This document shows positions 5,333-6,029 of a stretch of DNA of 6,029 nucleotides, in pieces. The stretch is from Solobacterium sp. UBA1761 (lineage in GTDB: Bacteria; Bacillota_I; Bacilli_A; Erysipelotrichales; Erysipelotrichaceae). The notes beneath the pieces are model-generated. The model was not told where the DNA came from, made no database searches, and was given only the letters and a program-made list of their open reading frames with translations. Positions within the stretch are counted from its first letter, which is position 1. Each line of letters starts with the position of its first letter. The position numbers and the translations under genes were made by a program. The stretch lies in NCBI GenBank assembly GCA_002315565.1, contig DCHD01000049.1, positions 1 through 6,029 of the forward strand, in the 5' to 3' direction.

Positions 5333-5351
5333 TTGACTTACTCACTGTTTT
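5309..5351 (-). terminator. Intrinsic terminator of the TPR gene, overlapping the next promoter
   Basis: AAAACAGTG (5351-5343) and CACTGTTTT (5324-5316) form a perfect 9-bp stem with an 18-nt loop, followed by ATTTTTT (5315-5309). It lies 35 bp after the TPR stop codon. The stem has few GC pairs and a long loop, so its strength is uncertain. Its last U is the first base of the downstream -10 box. The flanking A- and T-rich arms might also make it work on the plus strand. Confidence 0.65.
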
Positions 5352-5369
5352 GATACTTTTTTACATACC

Positions 5370-5387
5370 AATGTAAATTTTTACATT
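5370..5387. repeat. AT-rich inverted repeat after the TPR stop codon
   Basis: AATGTAAA and TTTACATT are perfect 8-bp inverted arms separated by AA, and they overlap the TAA stop codon (5388-5386). A partial copy, ATGTAAAAAA, follows at 5366-5357 on the minus strand. It could be an operator-like site or simply AT-rich spacer; no regulator can be assigned. Confidence 0.4.
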
Positions 5388-6029
5388 ACTGTTTCCATAT
5401 TAGCCTAAATAAGTTAATATATTCAATACATTTAGACTTAATGGCTTTTATATAATTTCCCGACTTCCAGTAAATGCGAGCTAGATTATCAAGTGATGAT
5501 ATGGTGGTAAAGTGGGACATGCCCAATGTTTCTTTGCTTATTTCATATGCTTTTTTTCCGAGTTCCATAGCTTTTTCATAATTATTTAGATCAAAATAAC
5601 ATAAAGCAAGACCGGCAAGACAATTTAAAGTATTGGGGTGAGATTCGCCCAGAACTTCTTTATACTTCTCATATGCTTCCCAGCCAAGTTCTATACCTTT
5701 TTCATAATTACCTAAATCAAAATAGTATGAGGAAAGATTGTCAAACGAAATCAGAGTATCGGGGTGAGATTCACCCAAAACTTCTTTACGTTTCTCATAT
5801 GCTTCCGTATCAAGTTCTATAGCCTTTTCATAATTCCCCAGACAAGAATAGAAGGAAGCGAGGTTACTTAGCAAAGATAGAGTATCGGGGTGAGATTCAC
5901 CCAAAACTTCTTTGCTTTTCTCATATGCTTCCCCACCAAGTTCTATTGCTTTTTCATAATTATCTAATTCATAATATCCAATAGCAAGATTGCCAAGCGA
6001 AATCAGAGTATCGGGGTGAGATTCACCCA
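5386..6029 (-). CDS. Tetratricopeptide-repeat protein (kinesin-light-chain-like), 3' end only
   Basis: The reading frame is open from the window edge to TAA 5388-5386, giving about 213 visible C-terminal residues. A TTG at 5904 could be taken as a start, but it is just the Leu codon ending a repeat; the same repeat continues upstream, so the real start lies beyond 6029. The protein is a chain of 42-residue TPR units with the pattern GESHPDTL, NLA or NLS, Y, NYEKAIEL, AYEK, KEVL, as in TPR_10/TPR_12 kinesin-light-chain-like repeats. Four regular units and one decayed C-terminal unit ending in Ile-Trp-Lys-Gln are visible. No signal peptide or other domain can be seen. TPR solenoids mediate protein-protein contacts. 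In bacteria this repeat type often forms the C-terminal sensor of larger proteins carrying NB-ARC, CHAT or similar domains, but none is in view, so no function is assigned. Confidence 0.88.
   Translation of the reverse strand, partial: GESHPDTLISLGNLAIGYYELDNYEKAIELGGEAYEKSKEVLGESHPDTLSLLSNLASFYSCLGNYEKAIELDTEAYEKRKEVLGESHPDTLISFDNLSSYYFDLGNYEKGIELGWEAYEKYKEVLGESHPNTLNCLAGLALCYFDLNNYEKAMELGKKAYEISKETLGMSHFTTISSLDNLARIYWKSGNYIKAIKSKCIEYINLFRLIWKQ
5524..6027 (-). repeat. Four tandem 126-bp coding repeats in the TPR gene
   Basis: The units run 6027-5902, 5901-5776, 5775-5650 and 5649-5524, each exactly 126 bp (42 codons). The first three share long identical DNA stretches, for example TGGGTGAATCTCACCCCGAT at each boundary, whereas the fourth differs more and the following unit (5523-5386) has decayed. 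Identity at silent as well as coding positions suggests recent duplication or gene conversion, and the copy number may vary between strains. Confidence 0.9.

Noticed and set aside
5350..5378. Plus-strand promoter starting TTGATA at 5350
   Set aside because: There is no acceptable -10 box at 16-18 bp, and no plus-strand gene lies downstream; all genes there are on the minus strand.
5902..5904. TTG as start codon of the TPR gene
   Set aside because: It is the Leu codon closing a repeat unit; the frame and the same repeat continue upstream to the window edge, and there is no Shine-Dalgarno.
5524..6027. CRISPR-like array
   Set aside because: The 126-bp periodicity is an in-frame 42-codon TPR repeat without spacers between short repeats.

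Overview
This window looks like chromosomal DNA from a low-to-moderate GC Gram-positive bacterium of the Bacillota, perhaps an anaerobic gut lineage of Erysipelotrichia or Clostridia type. The evidence is T-box regulation of an amino-acid type ABC transporter, strong AAAGGAGG-type Shine-Dalgarno sequences, a lipoprotein-anchored binding protein and short-loop U-tract terminators. No ribosomal RNA, tRNA or recognised species marker is present, so the lineage is an inference. Every convincing gene lies on the minus strand, so the region is transcribed from position 6029 towards position 1.

Layout in the direction of transcription: (1) 6029-5386 is the 3' end of a gene for a kinesin-light-chain-like tetratricopeptide-repeat protein, built from near-identical 42-residue (126 bp) repeats; its start is outside the window. 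(2) 5351-5304 holds its terminator, whose loop and 3' arm overlap a consensus sigma-A promoter facing the same way. (3) 5297-4862 is a leader of about 435 nt without a gene. It is a T-box riboswitch with two tandem tRNA-reading modules. Their best specifier codons are UAC (Tyr) and UUC (Phe), but I can find only one antiterminator/terminator pair, at the end. (4) 4861-2230 is a three-gene ABC importer operon (lipoprotein binding protein, permease, ATPase) of the TrpXYZ/ABC_sub_bind type, closed by a strong terminator. (5) 2193-26 is a membrane-anchored glycerophosphodiester phosphodiesterase followed 8 bp later by an MFS transporter with an SLC45/GPH-like signature. A Shine-Dalgarno and ATG at the window edge show that a further gene follows.

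The three ABC genes form one uptake system for a small solute, most likely an aromatic amino acid or relative. The leader should open when uncharged tRNA accumulates. The antiterminator bulge reads UGGU, which pairs with tRNAs having A73 (expected of Tyr and Phe) and not G73 (expected of Trp and Ser). The leader therefore argues for tyrosine/phenylalanine control of a transporter family better known under tryptophan control. The most interesting item is the leader architecture: a duplicated aptamer with different specifiers feeding a single decision hairpin. The phosphodiesterase and MFS gene look like a separate two-or-more-gene unit, possibly for use of phospholipid head-group diesters, but the MFS substrate cannot be read from sequence.
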